Of a DNA stretch of 64,000 bases, positions 12,501-24,800 are shown piece by piece (the stretch's first letter is position 1; the number at the start of each line of letters is the position of its first letter). Source of the stretch: Bolinopsis microptera (taxonomy: Eukaryota; Ctenophora; Tentaculata; Lobata; Bolinopsidae). Under the pieces are notes generated by a model. The model was not told the origin of the DNA. It did no database searches and saw only the letters and a program-made list of their open reading frames with translations. The stretch is taken from positions 17,788,945 through 17,852,944 of the forward strand of contig NC_087079.1 in assembly GCF_026151205.1 (NCBI RefSeq). Reading direction: 5' to 3'. The position numbers were made by a program, and so were the translations under genes.

Positions 12501-15500
12501 AGGTTCCTACTCTCTACCCCCGGAGTTTATTGCTCCTCCCACCATCCTCGTGAGGTTCCTACTCTCTACCCCCGGAGTTTATTCCTCCTCCCACTATCCT
12601 CGTGAGGTTCCTACTCTCTACCCCCGGAGTTTATTCCTCCTCCCACCATCCTCGTGAGGTTCCTACTCTCTACCCCCGGAGTTTATTACTCCTCCCACCA
12701 TCCTCGTGAGGTTCCTACTCTCTACCCCGGAGTTTATTCCTCCTCCCACCATCCACGTGAGGTTCCTTCTCTCTACCCCCGGAGTTTATTCCTCCTCCCA
12801 TCATCCTCGTGAGGTTCCTTCTCACTACCCCCGGAGTTAATTCCTCCTCTCACTATCCTCGTGAGGTTCCTACTCTCTACCCCCGGAGTTTATTCCTCCT
12901 CCCACTATCCTCGTGAGGTTCCTACTCTCTACCCCCGGAGTTTATTCCTCCTCTCACCATCCTCGTGAGGTTCCTACTCGCTACCCCCGGAGTTTATTCC
13001 TCCTCCCACCATCCTCGTGATGTTCCTACTCTCTACCCCCGGAGTTTATTCCTCCTCCCACCATCCTCGTGAGGTTCCTACTCTCTACCCCCGGAGTTTA
13101 TTCCTCCTCCCACCATCCTCGTGTGGTTCCTACTCTCTACCCCCGGAGTTTATTCCTCCTCCCACTATCCTCGTGAGGTTCCTACTCTCTACCCCCGGAG
13201 TTTATTCCTCCTCCCACCATCCTCGTGAGGTTCCTACTCTCTACCCCCGGAGTTTATTCCTCCTCCCACCATCCTCGTGAGGTTCCTACTCGCTACCCCC
13301 GGAGTTTATTACTCCTCCCATCATCCTCGTGAGGTTCCTTCTCGCTACCCCCGGAGTTTATTCCTCCTCCCACTATCTTCGTGAGGTTCCTACTCTCTAC
13401 CCCGGAGTTTATTCCTCCTCCCACCATCCTCGTGAGGTTCCTACTCTCTACCCCCGGAGTTTATTCCTCCTCCCACCATCCTCGTGAGGTTCCTACTCGC
13501 TACCCCCGGAGTTTATTCCTCTTCCCACCATCCTCGTGAGGTTCCTACTCTCTATCCCCGGAGTTTATTCCTCCTCCCACCATCCTCGTGAGGTTCCTAC
13601 TCACTACCCCCGGAGTTTTTTCCTCCTCCCACCATCCTCGTGAGGTTCCTACTCGCTACCCCCGGAGTTTATTCCTCCCCCCACTATCCTCGTGAGGTTC
13701 CTACTCTCTACCCCGGAGTTTATTCCTCCTCCCACCATCCTCGTGAGGTTCCTACTCTCTACCCCTGGAGTTTATTCCTCCTCCCACCATCCTCGTGAGG
13801 TTCCTACTCGCTACCCCCGGAGTTTATTCCTCCTCCCACCATCCTCGTGAGGTTCCTACTCTCTACCCCCGGAGTTAATTACTCCTCCCACCATCCTCGT
13901 GAGGTTCCTACTCGCTACCCCCGGAGTTTATTCCTCCTCCCACCATCCTCGTGAGGTTCCTACTCTCTACCCCCGGAGTTTATTCCTCCTCCCACCATCC
14001 TCGTGAGGTTCATACTCTCTACCCCTGGAGTTTATTCCTCCTCCCACCATCCTCGTGAGGTTCCTACTCTCTATCCCCGGAGTTTATTCCTCCTCCCACC
14101 ATCCTCGTGAGGTTCCTACTCACTACTCCCGGAGTTTATTCCTCCTCCCACCATCCTCGTGAGGTTCCTACTCGCTACCCCCGGAGTTTATTCCTCTTCC
14201 CACCATCCTCGTGAGGTTCCTACTCTCTATCCCCGGAGTTTATTCCTCCTCCCACCATCCTCGTAAGGTTCCTACTCACTACCCCCGGAGTTTATTCCTC
14301 CTCCCACCATCCTCGTGAGGTTCCTACTCGCTACCCCCGAAGTTTATTACTCCTCCCACCATCCTTGTGAGGTTCCTTCTCACTACCCCCGGAGTTTATT
14401 CCTCCTCCCACTATCCTCGTGAGGTTCCTACTCTCTACCCCCGGAGTTTATTCCTCCTCCCACCATCCTCGTGAGGTTCCTACTCTCTACCCCCGGAGTT
14501 TATTCCTCCTCCCCCCATCCTCGTGAGGTTCCTACTCGCTACCCCCGGAGTTTATTCCTCCTCCCACCATCCTCGTGAGGTTCCTACTCGCTACCCCCGG
14601 AGTTGATTCCTCCTCCCACTATCCTCGTGAGGTTCCTACTCTCTACCCCCGGAGTTTATTACTCCTCCCACCATCCTCGTGAGGTTCCTACTCTCTACCC
14701 CGGAGTTTATTCCTCCTCCCACCATCCACGTGAGGTTCCTTCTCTACCCCCGGAGTTTATTCCTCCTCCCACCATCCTCGTGAGGTTCGTACTCGCTACC
14801 CCGAAGTTTATTCCTACTCCCACCATCCTCGTGAGGTTCCTACTCGCTACCCCCGGAGTTTATTCCTCCTCCCACTATCCTCGTGAGGTTCCTACTCTCT
14901 ACCCCCGGAGTTTATTCCTCCTCCCACCATCCTCGTGAGGTTCCTACTCCTCCCACCATCCTCGTGAGGTTCCTACTCTCTACCCCGGAGTTTATTCCTC
15001 CTCCCACTATCCTCGTGAAGTTCCTACTCTCTACCCCCGGAGTTTATTCCTCCTCCCACTATCGTCGTGAGGTTCCTACTCTCTACCCCCGGAGTTTATT
15101 CCTCCTCTCACCATCCTCGTGAGGTTCCTACTCGCTACCCCCGGAGTTTATCCTCCTCCCACCATCCTCGTGAGGTTCCTACTCGCTACCCCCCGGAGTT
15201 TATTCCTCCTCCCACCATCCTCGTGAGGTTCCTACTCTCTACCCCGTGAGTTTATTCCTCCTCCCACCATCCTCGTGAGGTTCCTTCTCACTACCCCCGG
15301 AGTTTATTCCTCCTCCCATCATCCTCGTGAGGTTCCTACTCTCTACCCCGGAGTTTATTCCTCCTCCTACCATCCTCGTGATGTTCCTACTCTACCCCCG
15401 GAGTTTATTCCTCCTCCCACCATCCTCGTGAGGTTCCTACTCTATACCCCCGGAGTTTTTTCCCCCTCCCACCATCCTCGTGAGGTTCCTACTCTCTACC

Positions 15501-18292
15501 CCCGGAGTTTATTCCTCCTCCCACCATCCTCGTGAGGTTCCTACTCGCTACCCCCGGAGTTTATTACTCCTCCCACCATCCTCGTGAGGTTCCTACTCGC
15601 TACCCCCGGAGTTTATTCCTCCTCCCACCATCCTCGTGAGGTTCCTACTCTCTACCCCCGGAGTTTATTCCTCCTCCCACCATCCTCGTGAGGTTCATAC
15701 TCTCTACCCCTGGAGTTTATTCCTCCTCCTACCATCCTCGTGAGGTTCCTACTCTCTATCCCCGGAGTTTATTCCTCCTCCCACCATCCTCGTGAGGTTC
15801 CTACTCACTACCCCCCGAGTTTATTCCTCCTCCCACCATCCTCGTGGGGTTCCTACTCGCTACCCCCGAAGTTTATTCCTCCTCCCACCATCCTCGTGAG
15901 GTTCCTACTCTCTACCCCCGGAGTTTATTCCTCTTCCCACCATCCTCGTGAGGTTCCTACTCGCTACCCCCGGAGTTTATTCCTCCTCCCACTAACCTCC
16001 TGAGGTTCCTAATCTCTACCCCCGGAGTTTATTCCTCCTCCCACCATCCTCGTGAAGTTCCTACTCTCTACCCCCGGAGTTTATTCCTCCTCCCACCATC
16101 CTCGTGAGGTTCCTACTCTCTACCCTCGGAGTTTATTCCTCCTCCCATCATCCTCGTGAGGTTCCTACTCTCTACCCCCGGAGTTTATTCCTCCTCCCAT
16201 CATCCTCGTGAGGTTCCTTCTCGCTACCCCCGGAGTTTATTCCTCCTCCCACTATCCTCGTGAGGTTCCTACTCTCTACCCCCGGAGTTTATTCCTCCTC
16301 CCATCATCCTCGTGAGGTTCCTTCTCGCTACCCCCCGGAGTTTATTCCTCCTCCCACTATCCTCGTGAGGTTCCTACTCTCTACCCCCGGAGTTTATTCC
16401 TCCTCCCACCATCCTCGTGAGGTTCCTACTCTCTACCCCCGGAGTTTATTCCTCCTCCCACCCTCCTCGTGAGGTTCCTACTCGCTACCCCCGGAGTTTA
16501 TTCCTCCTCCCACCATCCTCGTGAGGTTCCTACTCTCTACCCCCGGAGTTTATTCCTCCTCCCACAATCCTCGTGAGGTTCCTACTCTCTACCCCCGGAG
16601 TTAATTCCTCCTCCCACCATCCTCGTGAGGTTCCTACTCGCTACCCCCGGAGTTTATTCCTCCTCCCACCATCCTCGTGAGGTTCCTACTCTCTATCCCG
16701 GGAGTTTATTCCTCCTCCCACCATCCTTGTGAGGTTCCTTCTCACTACCCCCGGAGTTTATTCCTCCTCCCATCATCCTCGTGAGGTTCCTACTCTCTAC
16801 CCCGGAGTTTATTCTTCCTCCCACCATCCTCGTGATGTTCCTACTCTCTACCCCCGGAGTTTATTCCTCCTCCCACCATCCTCGTGAGGTTCCTACTTGC
16901 TACCCCCGGAGTTTTTTCCCCCTCCCACCATCCTCGTGAGGTTCCTACTCTCTACCCCCGGAGTTTATTCCTCCTCCCACCATCCTCGTGAGGTTCCTTC
17001 TCGCTACCCCCGGAGTTTATTCCTCCTCCCACCATCCTCGTGAGGGTCCTACTCGCTACCCCCGGAGTTTATTCCTCCTCCCACCATCCTCGTGAGGTTC
17101 CTACTCGCTACCCCCGGAGTTTATTTCTCCTCCCACCATCCTCGTGAGGTTCCTACTCGCTACCCCCGGAGTTTATTCCTCTTCCCACCATCCTCGTGAG
17201 GTTCCTACTCTCTACCCCCGGAGTTTATTCCTCCTCCCACCATCCTCGTGAGGTTCCTACTCACTACCCCCGGAGTTTATTCCTCCTCCCATCATCCTCG
17301 TGAGGTTCCTACTCTCTACCCCCGGAGTTTATTCCTCCTCCCACCATCCTCGTGAGGTTCCTACTCGCTACCCCCGGAGTTAATTCCTCCTCCCACCATC
17401 CTCGTGAGGTTCCTACTCTATACCCCCGTAGTTTATTCCTCCTCCCACCATCCTCGTGAGGTTCCTACTCGCTACCCCCGGAGTTAATTCCTCCTCCCAC
17501 CATCCTCGTGAGGTTCCTACTCTATACCCCCGTAGTTTATTCCTCCTCCCACCATCCTCGTGAGGTTCCTACTCGCTACCCCCGGAGTTTATTCCTCCTC
17601 CCACCATCCTCGTGAGGTTCCTACTCGCTACCCCCGGAGTTTATTCCTCTTCCCACCATCCTCGTGAGGTTCCTACTCTCTACCCCCGGAGTTTATTCCT
17701 CCTCCCACCATCCTCGTGAGGTTCCTACTCACTACCCCCGGAGTTTATTCCTCCTCCCATCATCCTCGTGAGGTTCCTACTCTCTACCCCCGGAGTTTAT
17801 TCCTCCTCCCACCATCCTCGTGAGGTTCCTACTCGCTACCCCCGGAGTTTATTCCTCCTCCCACCATCCTCGTGAGGTTCCTACTCTATACCCCCGTAGT
17901 TTATTCCTCCTCCCACCATCCTCGTGAGGTTTCTACTCGCTACCCCCGGAGTTTATTCCTCCTCCCACCATCCTCGTGAGGTTCCTACTCTCTACCCCCG
18001 GAGTTTATTCCTCCTCCCACCATCCTCGTGAGGTTCCTACTCTCTACCCCCGGAGTTTATTCCTCCTCCCACCATCCTCGTGAGGTTCCTACTCTCTACC
18101 CCCGGAGTTTATTCCTCCTCCCACCATCCTCGTGAGGTTCCTACTCTCTACCCCCGGAGTTTATTCCTCCTCCCACCATCCTCGTGAGGTTCCTACTCTC
18201 TACCCCCGGAGTTTATTCCTCCTCCCACCATCCTCGTGAGGTTCCTACTCTCTACCCCCGGAGTTTATTCCTCCTCCCACCATCCTCGTGAG
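6566..18292 (+). repeat. 52-bp minisatellite, about 225 copies
   Basis: Tandem 52-bp units beginning GAGGTTCCTACTCTCTACCC and ending CCACCATCCTCGT. Common variants are CTCGCTACC for CTCTCTACC, GTTAATT for GTTTATT, and CACTATCC or CATCATCC for CACCATCC. Units are diverged by a few bases and small indels. Because 52 is not a multiple of 3, open frames of 60-111 codons appear repeatedly; all are by-products. The right arm has about 21 copies (62,108-63,204). The array lies between the exon at 5,584 and gene S. Confidence 0.98.
10270..12090 (+). repeat. Segment duplicated at 13,260-15,120 within the 52-bp array
   Basis: The order of variant units from about 10,270 to 12,090 (TTACTCC unit with CATCATCC, the CTCTTCCC unit, the ACTCACTACC unit, the truncated CTACTCCTCCCACC unit) recurs in the same order about 3.0 kb downstream. 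This marks a higher-order duplication of about 35 units. The upstream copy has several extra 1-bp indels relative to the downstream one. Confidence 0.75.
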
Positions 18293-18835
18293 AGTGTCTG
18301 AGGAGGGTTAATATCCGGAAATGTCAGGTTCTCTAAATTAATTAGGAAATTTGTCTAACTCCCTGAGATTACATTGTTGTACAGGCAGATTAAGAGTTAC
18401 ACGGATCATTATGCCAAACAGTAAGATTCATACACACTCGTGTTTAGATTTTACACCCGGGAGAAACTTTACAAACTTCCGGGATACTCACGTTTGACGG
18501 AGGAAGATACCGACCAATCACTGTCCGTATCCGGAAACAAACAATTTATGCGCATCTTTTGCATTTAATTATCGGCCTGGAAAGCTGATCCAGAATTAGA
18601 GTAATAGGTTGTCACGTGACTGTCACGTGTTTTATGTAAGGGAGACTGGGAACTGGCAAGTTGTTCTCGCTGTGTGCTTACATCTCTGTTGTTTCTCTTG
18701 TTTGTGGTGTTGCAGCTACACATGTTAGTTACTGAAGATGATATCACGTGTTATGTTAGTGATAGTTATCAGTAGAGTCTTCTATGGGATTTGAGGGTAA
18801 AACCGCCCGGTTCCAACAGATCCAGAGGTTATCTT
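18293..18835 (+). promoter_or_regulatory. Conserved upstream region of gene S (putative promoter)
   Basis: Single-copy DNA between the 52-bp array and the large first exon of gene S, conserved in the right arm (61,559-62,107). It contains paired CACGTG words near 18,614-18,630 and another near 18,745. If gene S starts at the ATG at 18,836, this is its promoter and 5' UTR. A good-looking acceptor (GGTGTTGCAG, ending at 18,716) is destroyed in the right copy (GTTGCAAACG), so it is probably not used. An overlapping ATG at 18,784 opens a different frame of 25 codons. Confidence 0.4.
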
Positions 18836-21800
18836 ATGTTGGTAATGAGTGTAGCTCCTAAGAAGCAGTGTGATCACAGTCAGTGGGTAACAGCTCTGTT
18901 TAACGAGGTTACAGAAATGTCTTGTTCCGACTCGGAAACTGTTCAGTCCCCAGGCTTCGTTGGGACTTCTCCAGATCAACTCATCTCAACGTCTCCAGAC
19001 CAACTCATCTCAACGTCTCCTGATCAACTCATCTCAACGTCTCCAGATCAACTCATCTCAACGTCTCCAGATCAACTCATCTCAACGTCTCCTGAATTTC
19101 TTAGCAGTCCTCCTGAGTTCCTTATGAGTCCCCCTGACAGCTCCTTTAATTGGTCTGACAGTGTGGGTCAGTGCAAGGAGATATTAACAACCTCCTCTCC
19201 TCCCTCCTCCTTCAAAGATCATAGCATCTCGAGTGGAGAGTTTATAATGAACAGTAGCAGTGATGCTATGATCAGTAACAGTAACAGTAAGAGTGACGAG
19301 GAGATGGAAACAGTCTCCAGTCTGGTAGCGTCTCAACCCAACTCTGAAACAATCCCCAATAATATCCAGAACATATCACCAGACTCTTGTGAGTTCTGTG
19401 ACACAGACGAGCTCTTCAGCGATGACACCTCCCAACCAGAGTCTTATTTCCATGGTTACAGCGACTCTTCCCCTGAACTAGAACAGTTAACATCCCCCTC
19501 ACTCTCCTGTCTCTTCCCCTCCGACATTACCCGCTCTTTACCCGACATCAGGGTCCTAGAGTCACGTGATACCAGAATGTTTGGGTCACGTGAGAGGCTG
19601 GCTAGAGGTCTGCTCGTCAGGAAGGTGGTCAGGTCTCTGAGCTACAGAGTGGCTTGTTCTACTGACTCACTTCACCTCTGGTCGTGCTCCAACTCGTCCG
19701 GTAACCATCTTCACGGTTGTATCTCCACTGGTAACGTTTCTGACGAAGTATTCTTATCAGACCAGAGTAGTTGCTACGAGGAGCTGATGAAGCCTGATTT
19801 CTCTGCTGCTAGGAGAAATAAAGAGTTGTCGGAGCTGATGAAGCCTGATTTCTCTGCTGCTAGGATAAGTAAAGAGTTGCCGGAGGCCCGGTTTGCACTC
19901 ACTAGATCTCTCCGTCAATCCTTCTTGTCACACCGGGGTGGTGTGTCCAGCGAGTGGAGTGCTTCCAGTGGCTCAGAGGGGTTTGATAACGGGTATCGTA
20001 ACCTCAACGGTGATCTTGCTTTAGACCACTATAATGACCTTTACTCTGATCATGATAACCTTGCCTCAGACCACGGCAATCATGACTCAGACTTCGATGA
20101 TAATCCAAATTCAGACTGTAATGAAGACTCTTCAAGTAGACCTCGTAGTCCCGAACAAAAGCCCTCCCAGTCGGTACCATGTTCTCATCAACATTGCACG
20201 TGCAAAACCACCGCCGCATGCAGCACGTGCAGAACCACCGCCACATGCAGCACGTGCAAAACCACCGCCACATGCAGCACGTGCAACAACCCAGTAGTCT
20301 CTGAAGAGAAGATCTCGTCGCGGAGTCGTAGTAATAGCTACAACAGTGCTTGTGGGGAGGATGAGAACAGATATATTTACCCTAAAATCCTTATCAGTAG
20401 AGACTTTCAGCTTCCAGTTAACTTCCTGACAACCAGGCCGGCAAAGGTTAGTCTTCGTTTAGTGACGTCATATCACGTGTATACACGTAATGCCCCGAAT
20501 TTAATTATATGAAGACGTGTTTTATCAAAGTCACCAATTGCCCTGTCTGGCAGTATCCAATCATTTGGCCTTCCCGACTATGAAATCTGTTAAAACCCTG
20601 CAGCTAATATTATGTAAAAACCCATTACAGTCTTTAAAGTTATTTAAGAACTATGCGAGTGTCCAATTAACCATGCTTGCTATTTATAACTCTACTATTG
20701 CTAAGTAAGCTTGTGATAAATAATAATATTTTACATGATTAGCTCGCCTTGCTGCTGTTACAGACAGCTTCACGCTCTGGTTGACATTACTTAATCAGTT
20801 GTTGACATTACTTAATCAGTTGCCGATATACAATATCTCGTATCTCTGAACATTTTGCGTTGTTTACAACTTTTACAAGAATAGTTTAGGGTTCCGCTGC
20901 TAATTGTTCACAAATTAGGTGTTCACAGTCCTATTCTCAAAATTAAATAATTAGTTTAAAATAGGTGGTGATTAGTTAAGTCAGTTAACTCTTACATCTT
21001 CACTCTCATCACAGTCGACTAGTTAACTCTTACATCTTCACTCTCATCACAGTCGACTAGTTAACCCTTACATCTTCACTCTCATCACAGTCGACTAGTT
21101 AACCCTTAGTAGTACCCTAGTACACCCAATTATTATCGGAGCGGGGTGATGGAAATAATAGGGTCCTTACTTCCTGGCTACCTGGTCCTTCATTAACCCT
21201 TAGTACCCTAGTAATGGAAATAATATTACACTAAATAACTGGTTCCTTCCTTCCTGGCTACCTACCTTCATTATACCTACTCAGTCTGAGGAGGGCACAG
21301 ATTTAGTTGATTCGTCTTATAATTATCATCGCAGTCGCTTTATGTCGGATTATCCTTCTGTTTGATGTCGGATCTTTTATTTTATTCTTCACATAATAAC
21401 CCTTCTTAGTGCCCACTCTCGAAACATGGCAGCCTCTTATCACGTGATTTGATGTCCCTACAACTCAGTCAACATCTGCAGTCTGTTAAAACACACAGTG
21501 ACATTAAAAGTGGAGCAGAGGTAACATCCATGACATCAAAGAGCAGCACCATGGCAACGAAGAGCAGCACCATGGCAACGAAGAGCAGCACCATGGCAAC
21601 GAAGAACAGCACCATGACAACGAAGAGCAGCTCTATGGCATCAAAGAGCAGCTCTATGGCAACGAAGAGCAGCACCATGGCAACGAAGAACAGCACCATG
21701 GCAATGAAGAACAGCACCATGGCAACGAAGAACAGCACCATGGCAACGAAGAGCAGCACCATGACAACGAAGAGCAGCACCATGACAACTATGGGAGATT

Positions 21801-24800
21801 TTATGACAACTAGCAGTAGCAGTGACCAAAGTGTAGCTACTAACTCTGCAGCTAACTCTAAGATGAGGCAGAACTCTGCAGCTACTAAAACCTCTACTAA
21901 AAGAGCAGTCTCCAGCACGAAACAGACTAGACAGACATCTTCCTCTGCTGAGTCAGTTGCTTCATTAGAGAAGGTACGATCTGTTTGTTGGTTCTACTGA
22001 GGGTGCTGCTGGGATGTGAGTAGGTTGTAGGTGGAGGGTTCTCAGTTAGTGGAGTTAGGAGGGTTTATTACCTCCTAAATAAGGAGTCCTTATTCATCGT
22101 GAAGTTAGTTTTGGGCGGTTTGGAAGTGTTGCCAAGGTTTCAAAGCTATAATTTAGTTAAAAGCTTTTCTTCGTACTCGCCTATCCTGTAATGAGGATAC
22201 TGCCGCAATAACTTGTCCTTTTTAGGACGTATAGTCCCAATAGTATTACAAGTATTATCATTATAGTTTTGGTAGTGAAATTTTAAAAAATTATAAAAAG
22301 ATATTAATAGTTTTGAAATTAACAGTTTATTGTTATTGCAGGATCTGCAGAGTGAGTTACGTACGATAGGAGAGGACATTACCAGTGTAGAACAGTTCGC
22401 AGGGAAGCTAGATCAGATAATGCCAGGACAAACCCACAACTCTCAGAACTTACGGGACAACTTCAACAAGTTAGTACAGAGTCAAACTTAGCTTAGAGAC
22501 AACTTCAGCAATTTAGTCACGAACTAGTGCTACTGTTGATTCAGCATCTTTTTTATTATAATGTTAAACCTTAGTCTCACTGATATTTACGCTCCCTTTT
22601 ATTTGTATGAGTATTTTAATTGCAGAGGGCATTTGGGGTAACCAAAGGGTCAAATTTAATCATAAAATCAGTGATGGTTTCTGTAAATTGTGCGTGCACA
22701 CTACACACTACACACTACACACTGTCTGTATAGCTATAATCTATAAGTTGTCTACATGATGTCTGTCTGCTGTCTGTCTGCTGTCTACATGCTAGGATGT
22801 GTTCGCTTAAAAGTCTCCCTCTCGCACAATACGCATTATATTAGAGCATCCCTCATATTGTACAGTCACACTATTTTCTAAGTGACCACGTGTATGTAAC
22901 TACTATTTACATTTTCCTACACGCTTGTTTTGTAAACAATTAAGTAACTTGTTTTGAAGTAGTTAGCTGATACGATCCTTGTTGATTGACTATAACACTT
23001 GCTTGTAAAGTGAACTTTTCTCTTTTCTTACTTCAACATCAAGTAAGCTTATTCACATTCAGAGAGTATCAATCTGTTGTTTCAATGTATTATGTGTATA
23101 TATGTGTTTCAATGTATTATGTGTATATATATGTATATATATATAACAATGGATTGTTTAATAAATAAACCAGAACTACTTGTGTTATGCAGTAAGCCGT
23201 CCAAACTGTCTGCTTGTTGTGAGACCGCCAATGACTTGTTCGTAAAAGTTACAGGTTTGCGTCCGGGACTCTACGACGCGAGACCCGCCGTAGAGTCTCA
23301 CGCCGTAGAGTCCGGACCCCGTACAACTCCCCAATATTATCAAGCAACATACTTCAGTTTATCAGCCCGTGTGGGTGAGAAGTCAAACTATTTGGAGGTG
23401 GAGAGTAACAAATTCCTCAAGTTCCGTCAGGACTACAATGAGCTAGGTGAGCTGAATATCACGTGTTATCGCGCGTTACCACGTGTTATCGCGCGTTACC
23501 ACGTGTTATCGCGCGTTACCACGTGTTATTGCGCGTTAGCACGTGTTATCGCGCGTTACCACGTGTTATTGTGGGTTAGCACGTTTTAATGCGAGTTATA
23601 ACGTGTTATTGCGGGTTAGCACGTTTTATCGCGGGACAATGTTTAACGTGTATATATAAAAAGACACGGAAGAAAATTATCCTTCACCTTTTGTTAGAGT
23701 GATAACATGTGCAAGTATAAATGGTGTTCTAACATTTACAACTCACAGGGGCATGGCTACAGACAGCTCTAAATGACGGGCCCAGTGAAGAAAGTAACAC
23801 AGCAGACTCTTTAGGAAGCTTACAACGCTCCCAGAACATCTACAACACGTTAGTATTGTACTTAGAGATCACTCCTTTTTTAATGAAGAATGTTATCAAT
23901 TTTGGGGTTTCAACAGTTCGGTTGCGTTATGAGACCACGTGACTAATGACTATACTATTGACTGCCTATATATATAAGTATATACTATATTACGTGACAG
24001 GTACAAGACTAGAGTAGACGAGCTGAGCGTGTTAAAACTGAAACTAGACAATGTTATAGCGTACGGAAGAGACCTACTGATACATCTCTCTCCCTCTGCT
24101 GCAAAACAACTCACGTGAGTATACAGTAAACTGACGTCATCAGATATCACGTGACGTCATCAGATATCACGTGACGTCATCAAATATCACGGGTTTCTAC
24201 TGTTTGGTTGTGTTGCTTATACGTCACGTGACAAATAAGCTAATAAGATATTTTTACAGGAGTGATCTGACAATACTACACACGTTGTGGGAAAAGCTAG
24301 ACGAGGAAGTGAGAAGTAGATACAGTGAAGTTAACATAGCATTAGAGGGACTCCTCAACCTGCAGGACCACACTAACACTATCACAACCTGGTTAGAAGG
24401 GTTGAGTAGAAGAGAGAGTACACACCAACCTGAGGGAGGGGACCAGTACACTAGACATGTGCAACTCTACCATGGTTACATCGACCAGCTTAACACTCAG
24501 GTATATCACAATTGTGTGGTTATGTCTTGTTATGGTTATGTGTTGTTACAGAAACGTGTTGCTATGGTTGTATGTTTTTACAGAAACGTGTTGTTAAGGT
24601 AACGTGTTGCTATGGTTATGTGTTTTTACACAAACGTGTTGTTAAGGTAACGTGTTGTTAAGGTAACGTGTTGTTAAGGTAACGTGTTGTTAAGGTAACG
24701 TGTTGTTAACCTCCCTTTTCTCCAGTCAGCGGAAATACAGTCTACTCGACAACTCTCTCACCAGTTGATGGGATCACTAGATTCTAGTTACGAGCAGTTC

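Noticed and set aside
6566-18292. Some twenty open frames of 60-111 codons in the 52-bp array (peptides such as SSSHHPREVPTLYP)
   Set aside because: They follow directly from a 52-bp period read in three frames, have no splice or start context and are not conserved as frames.
18700-18720. Acceptor GGTGTTGCAG upstream of gene S
   Set aside because: The AG is not conserved in the right copy, and the resulting frame meets a stop within about 20 codons.
20004-20297. Cys/Trp-rich and His/Ala-rich frames opposite or shifted to gene S exon 1 (and 60061-60546)
   Set aside because: Shadows of the TTATCSTC coding repeat; the sense frame is longer, spliced and conserved.
22342-23200. Alternative junction 22,469 to 23,193 in gene S
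   Set aside because: Works in the left arm, but the CAG at 23,192 is CAA in the right arm; the 22,473 to 23,197 junction works in both.
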